From the NCBI RefSeq assembly GCF_050948175.1, contig NC_135199.1, positions 12,094,501-12,158,500 on the forward strand: 64,000 nt of DNA, given 5' to 3'. Below the pieces are notes generated by a model. That model worked only from the letters and a program-made list of their open reading frames with translations. It was not told the origin of the DNA and ran no database searches. This DNA is from Xylocopa sonorina (Eukaryota > Arthropoda > Insecta > Hymenoptera > Apidae). Made by a program: the position numbers and the translations under genes. The stretch's first letter is position 1, and each line of letters begins with the position of its first letter. This document shows, one piece after another, positions 55,146 through 64,000 of the stretch.

Positions 55146-58092
55146 GTCCGTGTATTTGTGTTTACCTTATTGGTAGTCCACTGTAATCCAAACGGAGATA
55201 TATATTCGTAGTAACTAGGGAGGCAGGGGGGAGGGGGTGTTCAGACAGGGTTCCGTGAACCACGTTGCGGCGCCCATCGTGACGGACAGCCCGCGTCAAC
55301 GCGTAAAGCATCATCGCGTTTCTGCGGCTTGCGACCGCTGGCCTCGTACGTTTCGTTGCTCACAATGGGCCGAAGATCTAAAATTGAACTCGGCCACGGT
55401 CGTCGATCCAACGCGCGAACACCGCTAATTTCACAGCCAGCGCACTCGCGTTCGCCTCGTTATTCAAATTATCTATCGCGCCGCGAGATTGTTATCTCGT
55501 ATGGCTACGATCGAGCCAAAGAAATGTGCAAATAATCGCCCCTAGTTTCCGGTACGCTTATCGTGACATCTTGCGACAATCGCGACGTCTCCGCCCCGGT
55601 AAAAGTTTCTCTTTTAACTGGACGGCCAGCTAATGCCCCCCGGGTAACCCTCGAAGAATCTGGCGTAGGAAAAACGGCCACCCGGCAACTTTATCCCTTT
55701 TGAATCCCCCTAATTACCAAATTTTCCTCGCCCTTAATTTAGTGTTATAATTGCTTCCTACCCCTTACAAGGAGTTGCCTGCCGGTGCTTCAGCTCCGCC
55801 ACCCTCGCGGCCATTCCTTATATCCGTCCCCCTCTCCACGAAATATCCTTACGCAGTCTACGTTCTTCGTCCTCCCTCCCACACCATCTTTTATCACGGT
55901 ATTTCCGAATGGCCTAATAAATTTGTACTCGATGCGCATTTAAACGACTCCGATAGGACCCGCCATCGATTCCCGCTCGTTACCCGCTGACAATCATTGA
56001 GCATTAACGAACGATTCGTTTCGCCTCGCGTACCTAACGCGCGACTAACTCGCAAAGACAATCGTTTCGAATGCCCCGCGCATAACACGGTGTATACGTT
56101 TGTCAGAGAAACGCGAACGTCGATGCGCCGTTCGAGCAACGAACAACAGCAGAGGGTTCCTTTTTAAGGATAGAAGACGCGAACGCGCGAACGAGTCGCG
56201 AATTTCTAATTATAATATCAGGTGTAGGTCAGAGAGGCAGACTCGGGGCGAGGAGTACGCGAATCGGCGTTGCACGTGCAGCGCGTGCCAGTCTGTTTGC
56301 CACGCAGTCACGTCTGCGGGGCGTTCATGTTTGCGCAACGGACCGGGGCGCGTGTGCGGTGGAATCGTCGACTCCGAATGGGTTTTTATGTCACCGAACG
56401 CGGTGCAATAATAAGACGATAATTCTGCCCCGACCAGCCCCGTCTATTCGCGATCCGTCGCCTCTGTGCTCGCGGTTTCTACTAAATTTAGCCGTTCGCC
56501 GCGGACATTTGCGCGACGCCGCTCGAGGCTGTAGCCTTCGACCTTCGCGGCCATAAATCGCGCGTCTTCCATTCGATCGTCAAACATTTTCGATCGCTGC
56601 TCCTTTCGCGAACGCGAAACTAACACCGCAAGGGATTCCCGTAAATTCGAGGCTCGAGCACGATCCAACCGTTCGCTCGACGAATCCAAGAACAGATTTC
56701 ACCCTACGAAACATCGATTACTCACCCCAGGAACATTTCCTCCTCGGACAAAGGAGCGCGGGGACAAGAGGACTAAACGACACAATAAGTCCGGCAGGCA
56801 GGAAATGCGTGAGATCTAAAAGCATCAGACGTCGCGGGAGCGGGTTTTCGGTTGAGTCAATACGATTTTTGGCACGCCGCTCGGCTGTATCTACCTCTCT
56901 ACATTCACCCCGCATCCGGGGCCATATACGCTGTCTGGAGAAACTGCTGGGAACGAGGCTCGAAGTAATAACGGTGTGTGTGCGTCACGCGTTAGCTAGA
57001 CGACGCTGCTCTCTGTACATAAAAGTCGCTTTACTTTCGGTTACATGCCAGTACAGATACAGTGCCGGGCGGTACGTTCAGCTTCCCGTCTCCACAGCGG
57101 ATCGACCGTTGGAGGTTTCTTTCGTGGCTCGTGCGGCTCGTATATCGCCTCGCCCGTGTACGAGGCGCATACACGGACGGGGAGAGCTAAAAGTGTACAG
57201 TCGAATGGCTGAAACTTCTAGCCAGTAGGCAAAAATGTATCCGGAGTCACGGCGCGGTTATTCTTCGCTCTAACGACCGTGCCCCGCGAGATAACTTGTC
57301 CGGCGATGTGAAATGGGCCACAAACAACAGCCGGATAAATCGGCCAAAGGAAAACTCGCAACGACGCGGCGTGACCATGAATACGCCATCCCAGTCGTCG
57401 CAGAAGTCGTTGGTTCGAGATGGACCGCGTGGGTGACTCGGTCTCCACCCGAAGTTGAGCTGACGAGAGCAGATAGAATCGCGGCCAAGTTTGCTCGAAA
57501 CAAATGTGCCGCATATGGTCTCTCGAGGAACCGTAGCTCAAGGCCACGGAGAGGGCCACGTTCGAGAGGCTCGTGCGAGAGATGGTGACTCGAACGTACG
57601 AACGAACGAACGAGATTCGAAAGGGAAGGATTCATAGCTTTTCGGGCGAACAGAGAGAGAATTCCACGTCGACTTACCATCGAATAACGTTGAACGAGAA
57701 TTAAGCGGCCAGCTCGTCGATTTCACCGTTCCAGTGGACGAGTCGGAACGACGTCACGTTTTGAATCGAACCGAGTTTCGAAACACGACTTTGATAGCGA
57801 CTACACGGCTGTTCCGGATGGAACGTTTCGAATACGATTAGCATACAAGAACGGCAGTCGGTGGATCGTTAACCCTTTCCCGCTCGATCTTGCGTACACG
57901 CAATATTGTGCTCTTAACTCGCGTGTATTTATATTCCCTAAAACTGGTTTCGAAACGAAAAAAAAAAATGAAGAAAAGAAGAGGCGGGCCGTTTCAAACT
58001 CCTCGCGCAACTAAAGTATCTTCTTCGACGATACTTTCGCGATATAAAAAGAGAGGAATCACCGACCGTAATGGTTTCGGTCGTCGTTCGGG
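55146..58092. other. non-coding stretch with weak minus-strand exon signals
   Basis: On the minus strand CTGGG/GTGAGT ends at plus 56720-56725 after a possible 47-nt exon (56726-56772, peptide SSCPRAPLSEEEMFLG) preceded by TTGTGTCGTTTAG. GATG/GTAAGT at plus 57664-57672 is a second consensus donor with 25 open codons before it. Neither is convincing alone. A (CGAA)n run lies near 57597-57611. Confidence 0.3.
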
Positions 58093-58353
58093 ATGCGAAC
58101 GAAAGAAACGGCGCATAATGCGACGGCGGCAGCAGCGGCGGTGGCGGCGGCGGCGGCGGCGGCGGCGGCTGCGATGGCATCGAGCGCCACGGGGGAAAAG
58201 AAGAACGGCGGAAAGAAATGCCGGGGTAGAAAAAGCTCCACGCGACAGCGCGAAGTTTCCTCGCGCGATGTTTTATTTGCCGGCCGCGAGCGGTGCGAGA
58301 GAGTTAAAGCTCGCATCCGAGCGAGCCGACCGGGCGAAGATACACCCGAGTAA
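58093..58353 (+). CDS. candidate small ORF with poly-Ala tract
   Basis: ATG (GGGATGC) opens 86 codons to TAA. After MRTKETAHNAT comes a run of about 15 Ala broken by one Val (from the GGC repeat), then a Lys/Gly/Arg-rich segment beginning SSATGEKKNGGKKCRGRK. Poly-Ala followed by a basic region resembles a regulatory protein N-terminus, but no domain is visible. A 163-codon frame in another register (57890-58381) overlaps as Arg-rich. The repeat itself keeps frames open, so chance is likely. Confidence 0.17.
   Translation: MRTKETAHNATAAAAAVAAAAAAAAAAMASSATGEKKNGGKKCRGRKSSTRQREVSSRDVLFAGRERCERVKARIRASRPGEDTPE
58123..58170 (+). repeat. (GGC)n trinucleotide tract
   Basis: About sixteen GGC units with CAG and GTG interruptions. 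Confidence 0.95.
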
Positions 58354-58748
58354 AGTGCCGGGCGTTAGACTCGCCCGGTAGGAGTGTATAAAGGGCCCTG
58401 CCCAGTCACCGCAAACTCCTATTCCGAACCCACCCCCCAACCCCCGGGCGCATACCGGCTAGGCAAAGGGTTCGTAAAAGTTGGGGACGCCTCGGATATT
58501 TACGCGTCATCGTAAACTGTAGGCGTCTTCTTACTTACCCCAGGATACACTGCCGCGCCACCTCCGGCTATGGCCACGGCTAGATACAACCCCTTTTCTT
58601 CGGCACGCCGGCGTCCGGCTCGAGATTATTACGCCCGCTATCAAATGGCCCCGTTATTCCGTCTGGCAAGCTCGAAAAATGCATTCTGCGCGCTCCTCTA
58701 TGCCTCGGATATTTACGCGATGCGTTGCGTCGACGTTCGCAGGGTTTT
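58354..58748. other. non-coding stretch with a TATA-like box
   Basis: TATAAAGG at 58387 has no initiator at the right distance. A minus-strand donor GGG/GTAAGT ends a 29-codon frame (58539-58625) with a hydrophobic Gly/Ala segment; no acceptor or ATG supports it. Confidence 0.35.
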
Positions 58749-59352
58749 TTAAACGCGGATTACAACTGCCAGGCGGGTTGTCAATCTTGAAATCTTAATT
58801 CTAGATGTTAGTAAGCTGGACGGATAGTTGGAATCTTTTAGAAAATTTTCTTGGGACCTTGCGTTGAGAAAGCTGTTCCAGTTAGATTTGAATTCAGGGA
58901 TATCGAGAGTGTTGGACGAGAAATTATAACTATCGTCGATAGAATAACGCGATAATGAAGGAATTAAGGTGGAGAGATAGGTGGAGTAAATTGCTCTATC
59001 CAAGCCAGCGACTGGTCCCTTTCGGACATGGCTTAGGCGCAGGTATCCTCGCGATTATGGCCTCGAGCGCGATGTGAAATTCGAAAGAAGACAGAAGTTG
59101 AACGCGAAGGTAGAAAAATTCTAGGAAGATCGCTACCTCGGTGGATTGAGTTATTCAGCCTGACGGACTCTTCCTCCATAAGCGTAACACTAGAAAATGG
59201 TTGCCAGTAGCGTCTACGGAGACAATGGAAGATACCAAACCCGAGCTGAAGATATTCGACATAAATTCTTTCGACCTGTTCCAAACCGACTGAACAACTA
59301 CATTTAACATGCGGAAACCTGACAGCAACTTTTCAAGTGGATCGTTTGCCAT
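58749..59352 (-). pseudogene. CpG-poor block with three staggered open frames, possible degraded insertion
   Basis: About 600 bases differ from the surroundings: fewer CpG (about 9 in the first 240 bases against roughly 20 typical here), more A/T and purine on the plus strand. On the minus strand, three frames of 65, 83 and 84 codons follow each other in shifted registers (59352-59155, 59284-59033, 59003-58749) and have balanced, Leu/Ser/Asn-rich composition with few Arg runs. This is what a coding sequence broken by frameshifts would look like. No reverse transcriptase, transposase or other domain was recognised, and no terminal repeats were found. An exon of a methylated gene or a long non-coding RNA are alternatives. 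Confidence 0.22.
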
Positions 59353-61604
59353 TCTTTCGGTACATCAAGCACAGCATACGATGAACGATGGAAACTTTGG
59401 AAAAAGGGCTATTTCAAGCGTGTCCCGCGACTTTTCGTGATTCCTCTACTTCTCGAGTGGTTCTACACACGGGAACACGTGTCCCATCCTCGCGCGGGAT
59501 CGATCGGTATATTTTGAAATCGGCCGCGTGTACTTAACGGAACGCGCACGCACGTCTGCTGAATTTCATCGGTTGTGCATGGTCGCGCACGGTCGCCGTC
59601 GCGTTCCCCGTTCCTGCCCACGTATTTATAGACGGTGTTTTGTCTATTTTCTATGTGTTTCACACACGCTGCCCCGCTATGGACGTTCAACCGTGGCGCG
59701 GCTCGCGCGCGTCCCCGTACGCGACACGCGAGCAACTTCTCCTATCCGTATTTTTAACCCCCTCGTGCCACTGAAAGGATTTCAAAAATTTACAGCCTCG
59801 CCCGGATATTTATGCGTCGTAAATTTCGAACGTCTTCCACCCCGAGAAACGCTCTCCTCGAGACGCGGCCGCTTATCCTCCTTCTTCTTCTCCGGATTAC
59901 CCCCCCAGAAACTAGATACAAGTCACCCCTTCGGAACGCGGCAGCCTTCCCCTGTAATTATCCTACCAAATGGTCACATTGTCTCGCGTGCCTGGCTCGC
60001 TAAATTAAGGGAAACTGCGTTCGCCACGCGGCGCGAAAAAGTACACCCGCTTTAATTTGCCCGGGGTGAGACGAAGGGCGGGAGGGAAAGATGAATCGTG
60101 GGATCGAGGAACGTTCGCTCGCAAAAAAAAAAGAGGGACGCGGTCTGTATATCCGCAAGCTGGATCGACGGTGACAGATCTCGCGATATCTCCTGCTCGT
60201 TCCGCCATCCGAGTGACTCTTTCTCTGGCCAGCCTCGATGGAATTTCGATGGCACGTCAAACAGAGGGAGAGAGAAAGGGGGTTGATCGCGCGACGCGTG
60301 TCGAAACTTCCGAAATATCGAGCGGCGATCTTAAAAGTAAAGCCACACGCCATTTTCGATGGTCTGTGCCGCTTCCAGCGAGGTTTTGCGTCCCGATCGA
60401 ACTACAGAAAGGACTCGCGGCGCGAATTTAGCAAGTTCCGCATTCGGACTCGACACGACGGAGCTTTAAAGTTCTTGCGACGCGCCTCGGGAGGATAACT
60501 ATTTCTATTTCGTTTCGTTGTGGGCAGAGGTTGCTTAGGTTGATGCGATTCGAATAGAGGCTGATCTCACCGAGGTTAAACCACCGCGCTCGGAAGGGTT
60601 AAAAATATAGACAGCTCGATCTATGGGAATGGCGAACGGTTCTTTCCGAGTGGCAAACGTTAAGCTCGTTCGTTCGGTTCGTTCGTGCATCTGGAGGGAG
60701 GGTTTAATTCCCTTGAAGCATTGTCCACGTTAGCCACCATTACACTCACATGGCCGTGCAATTAGCAATGTAAATGCCGGTTAGTTAGTTAGCGTGTTCG
60801 TAAAGCAAACGAAGGTGGGCACCGGGACTAGATAACGGACCTCCCAGGCGAGTGATCATTTCAATTAACCTTTGATAACGGCGCGGTTATCAATTGCTTT
60901 CTGCATACCAATCATTGTCCCTACTTTTTCAGCCCTTTATATCGCGACGCGAAATTCCTCGATCTTTCGTTCCCTCGAAGACATTCAATTACTCCCTCTG
61001 AACGGAGAAACGTTACGTACGCGAGGGAACGAGAGAATCTCGACACATCGATGCCACGCACTTGGAGCGCGCAAAGTCACTAAAACCCACGATCCTCTAA
61101 TTAGTACGATCGGTCGAAGCCGGGCCGTGGCGATCGAACTGTGAAACGCGTCTCACTCGTAAATCGTAGCTCATGAATGAAGAAGATACCTCGAGAGACG
61201 GTTCGGCCAAGGTGGACGCGGGCTGGTAGATCCGGTGTAACGAACGCGGCCGGTAATCGCGCCGGAGAGTCGCATGACGACCGTTGAACCTTACTAATGG
61301 AACGCTCGCGATAGTCGATCACACCACTTAACATGTACGGGTATAAATCTGGCGTCGTGGCGAGCACGAGGCGAAACAAGCCACCTAACGAAGCGCCGTG
61401 TCGATTCCTCGCGTGGCAAGGCGCGACTACCTCTCTCTCCTCTCTCTCACCTCTCACGAATTCCACAACGGTTCCCCGTTCCGTTCCGTTCCGTGTGCCT
61501 ACATTTTGATCGTCCTACCACGCGGACGGATATCATCTTTTCTAAGACCAGACAGCAGGAGACGCTCCTGTGTGCGTGACCGCTTTTACGCTCCTCGTAG
61601 CCAC
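59353..61604. other. non-coding stretch, no gene recognised
   Basis: Overlapping frames of up to 175 codons (plus 59528-60055) without domains. TTCG repeats at 60665-60685 and TTAG x3 at 60781-60792. A (GTTCC)n run lies at 61471-61494. Confidence 0.4.
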
Positions 61605-61647
61605 GGAGAGAAAGAAAGAGAGAGAGAGAGAGAGAGAGCGCGCGCGC
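61605..61647 (+). repeat. (GA)n followed by (CG)n
   Basis: About 33 bases of GA repeat pass directly into ten bases of alternating CG. Confidence 0.93.
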
Positions 61648-61993
61648 TTAAAACCAGCTTTGAAAAAGAAAAGTAGAGGAGCCATACTGCCTTCGGGTAT
61701 GGCCGCAAGGGTGTTTCCCACGGACTAAGGACCTGCCCCCTGTCCCAAATTTTTCTGCTACTCCGCTATGACGACCCGTTTACCGGCGACCATAATGGCC
61801 CCGTCCGATCCCCCTACTTTCTTCCGTCGGGTTCCTGCTACCGCTGCATCTATTTCGTAGAACTAGACCAGCCTGTTTGAGGATTCGTGATGTTGTACGG
61901 CGAAAGGGGAGGGGAGAAGGCTGCGCGGGGCAGGTATTTGAAGGAAACTGTGAACAAGGTGAAAGTGAAGGTGTGGAATTATTTTTTTTTCAG

Positions 61994-62077
61994 AGAAACG
62001 TGCGATTTCGCGTGCACTCGAATATTGTTCTAAACAATTGCGAATATATTTTACTCGAAATTTATGAAAATATGTAA
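61994..62077 (+). CDS. candidate terminal exon, 27 codons
   Basis: GGAATTATTTTTTTTTTCAG ends at 61993 and is a clear acceptor. The following frame is open for 27 codons to TAA and reads RNVRFRVHSNIVLNNCEYIL at its start. The sequence after the stop is AT-rich like a 3' untranslated region, but no AATAAA was seen within 100 bases. The frame also continues upstream to about 61877. No family recognised. AT-rich DNA gives such acceptors by chance. Confidence 0.22.
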   Translation, partial: RNVRFRVHSNIVLNNCEYILLEIYENM

Positions 62078-62555
62078 TTATTAGAAAAAGAATTGTAAAT
62101 TGAACGGTTTGTAAATGAAAAGGGGTCAACTAATTTGATAGCTTAACGACAGGTCCGCGTCGAGTAAGTGGTATAACGTTTCAGCGGTTTTGCGCGGTTT
62201 TCCCATCGCGCCCATTAAATCTTCCGGCGGGGTGCCGTGGAAAAATGAAAATTAAGCGATCCCGAATTGTCCGCGATACCGCCACGGCCATTGTGCGTTA
62301 CAATTTCTCGCCTGTTTCCACCCTTTGTTCTCGTTGCGTTTCTCGCGGGTAAATGTGGCGACCCACGTTACCGATCGGTCGGTCCACGACGCTGGAGCTC
62401 GCGAAGTTGCAGGGGAGGTTCGAACGATGGCGCTCGGATCTTTATGCCACACCCGAGGACCTCTCGGCGAACGGAGCGTCGCGGAGAGCCCTTCACGGCT
62501 GACAACCAGTAGCCACGTGCCGTTCGTTCATTTCTCGGGTACGGTTAGGACGTAC
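62078..62555. other. non-coding stretch
   Basis: AT-rich to 62140, then CpG-rich. If the minus-strand exon below is real this is its first intron on the minus strand. Nothing else seen. Confidence 0.4.
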
Positions 62556-62717
62556 CTCGCCTTTGACAAATTTCAGACGGATTCTTCGAAAACCCCAACA
62601 ACGACCCCCCCTCTCCATCCTTTTAATCGATGAATTTTTACGACGAGGAGAAAGCAACGCAAGGGGTTGACGTCGAAAGTGGGGTAGATGAAGAAGATAA
62701 GCGCACGATGAAGCCAT
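62556..62717 (-). CDS. candidate first coding exon, 54 codons
   Basis: An ATG at plus 62715-62717 in a strong context (CATAATGG: A at -3, G at +4) opens exactly 54 codons and ends at GGCGAG/GTACGT (plus 62550-62555), phase 0. The first 30 residues start MASSCAYLLHLPHF, are rich in Leu, Ser and Arg and lack acidic residues, as in mitochondrial targeting peptides. A CATAAATA-like TATA string lies about 85 bases upstream. The frame also continues upstream without ATG. No domain, and no partner exon identified on the minus strand. Confidence 0.28.
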
Positions 62718-64000
62718 TATGCCGAAAGCAGCGAGAAAACGAAAAGGAAAGAGACAAAACGAATACACGGGTAGCAAAGAAATTTTATTGACAGATTATT
62801 TATGCAACGAATCACAGGAGAAATAAAAGTTAAAAATTGTCGATGGCATTCCTGCGTTTTCGAGGCGTAGTTGCAACGAGGCGGAGTGCCCTTTAAAAGT
62901 CGTTCGCGGTAAAGGTTGCGCGATTAGGCCGCGGAATTTCAATAACCGAAACTATCAGACTCTCGTGCGAAATGTCCCGCCTCCTACCCTGTATAAAGGC
63001 GTCGAGCATTAAAGTCCGGAAAAGAACGAGGAGGGAGCACGCGACGACGAGACGAGTAGCGTTCGTTCCCTCCGAACGACCATTACCAAGCTCATCCCGG
63101 CGTGTAACAGAGGTTAAATAGCGAGAGATTCGTCAGGCGTGTTCCGGTGGTCGATTACGGCAGCTAGAATCGGCCCAGCGGATGTTGTTAGCGTCGTTCG
63201 GAGGGCACGTGAAAGCGGCCGCCGATAACAAACTGCCGGTCTCTCGCGGAGGCCCACCACCTTGCGACGAAATTAGGCTGTCCGTAAAATGTAATATTAT
63301 TTTTAGTTGGCTGCCCTTCCCTGTTCACCGCCGGCAGTAACCATAACTTTCGGTGGGCCCGCGTGCCGTGACGCCGGCTATCCGCTCGGCCAGAGCTCTC
63401 TCACGCATACCAAACTCTCGTCCACGAACACACTAATTCTCTCCTCTATCCACCCACGTACTTACTTACTCACGAGCTCTCTCTCTCTCTCTCTCTCTCT
63501 CGCTCTTTTCCCTCCAATGCGAGAGAGTCCACCTTTCCCTTTCTTTCTCGTTCCGTCGTTCGCTACGACCGCCAACCCCCACCAACCCCCACCACCAAAC
63601 GACGCATCTTTTTCGACCGCTTAGCTCTCTCTAGTCCGCTCGATTCCCCGTTCCTCTATCGCCATCGTCGTTCGAACGTTCGCCATTCGCCGCCGCTGGC
63701 GCGTCTTCGCTTCGCCTCCTCGAGAGAGACCCTCTCGACCTTCAAGGCTGAATCGAAATTCTAGCGGACTATTCCGATCCAAGGTCCTCGGCCTCGTTCC
63801 CGACCTTCCGCACTTTTAACTACCGGTTAGGAACAATAACCGCCTCGATTTCATTCCTCCTTGCCCCCCCGATCTTTTTCCAGCCACCATTCTACCTGTC
63901 GCGATGATATTTTTTCCATCGATCGAACGGGAAAGGAACCGCGACGCCGGGGAATCCGCAGAATTCCGGGCGAAGGCACAGTCGAAGGGGGAGAGACGAT
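62718..64000. other. non-coding stretch to the window end
   Basis: A TATA box (TATAAAGGC at 62992) has no initiator at +30. A (CT)n repeat lies at 63477-63501, and just before it on the plus strand CTTACTTACTCAC gives a tandem donor-like GTGAGTAAGTAAG on the minus strand (63460-63472). C/T-rich to 63640. No exon supported. Confidence 0.4.
63477..63501 (+). repeat. (CT)n microsatellite
   Basis: Twelve CT units following GAGCTC. Confidence 0.95.

Noticed and set aside
56726..56772. 47-nt minus-strand exon
   Set aside because: Donor is good, but the acceptor is modest and nothing else near it is exon-like.
58539..58625. Minus-strand exon ending GGG/GTAAGT with a hydrophobic segment
   Set aside because: No ATG and no acceptor before it; the donor stands alone.
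60781..60792. Telomere-like TTAG repeats
   Set aside because: Only three TTAG units; the insect repeat is TTAGG in long arrays.
6954..63898. Enrichment of CAGGTAG (Zelda-type) sites
   Set aside because: About six found where roughly eight are expected.
1..64000. CRISPR arrays, bacterial operons, rRNA, insertion sequences with terminal repeats
   Set aside because: No regular spacers, no Shine-Dalgarno-led gene strings, no recognisable transposase or reverse transcriptase motif on either strand.

Overview
This window looks like nuclear DNA of an insect, most likely a hymenopteran (ant or bee). The reasons are the visibly high density of CpG (TCGA, CGCG and GCGC are everywhere), the absence of long or tightly packed reading frames, and the many dinucleotide (GA/CT) and trinucleotide microsatellites. 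I see no bacterial operons, ribosome binding sites, CRISPR, tRNA or rRNA. The placement is an inference from texture, because no gene here could be tied to a named family.

Most of the window is intron or intergenic DNA. The longest open frames (268 codons on the minus strand near 3.3-4.1 kb, 233 on the minus strand at 38.4-39.1 kb, 230 on the plus strand at 30.6-31.3 kb) are not much longer than chance allows, and none shows a known domain. What can be supported is a set of short exon-like segments with splice or start signals. On the plus strand these are 3.81 kb (tiny initial exon), 7.44-7.75 kb (very strong acceptor and an 83-codon tail), 19.78-19.93 kb (TATA box, initiator, ATG, 34 codons, GTGAGT donor), 33.41-33.47 kb (ATG exon with CAG/GTAAGA donor), 40.04-40.26 kb, 48.84-49.28 kb and 61.99-62.08 kb. 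On the minus strand they are 62.6-62.7 kb, 52.3-52.8 kb, 51.03-51.07 kb, 38.7-39.1 kb and 28.04-28.10 kb. All are provisional; transcripts or conservation would decide.

The most interesting signal is a pair of minus-strand sites near 51.07 kb and 28.10 kb. At each, a pyrimidine tract ending in CAG is followed directly by GTAAG, and a second 5' splice site lies 42 or 63 nt further on. This is the architecture of recursive splice (ratchet) sites with their short companion exons, which occur in very long introns. A candidate minus-strand first coding exon lies between them at 39.06 kb, so the window may lie in the long introns of one or more minus-strand genes.

The non-coding part also holds at least seven exact POU octamers (ATGCAAAT), AT-rich homeodomain-like blocks (10.5, 13.4, 36.2, 44.7 kb), several perfect or near-perfect hairpins (best: 34270-34314, 18 bp stem with one G-U pair), and a CpG-poor block with staggered minus-strand frames at 58.75-59.35 kb that may be a degraded insertion. 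The genes, if real, cannot yet be assigned to a pathway.
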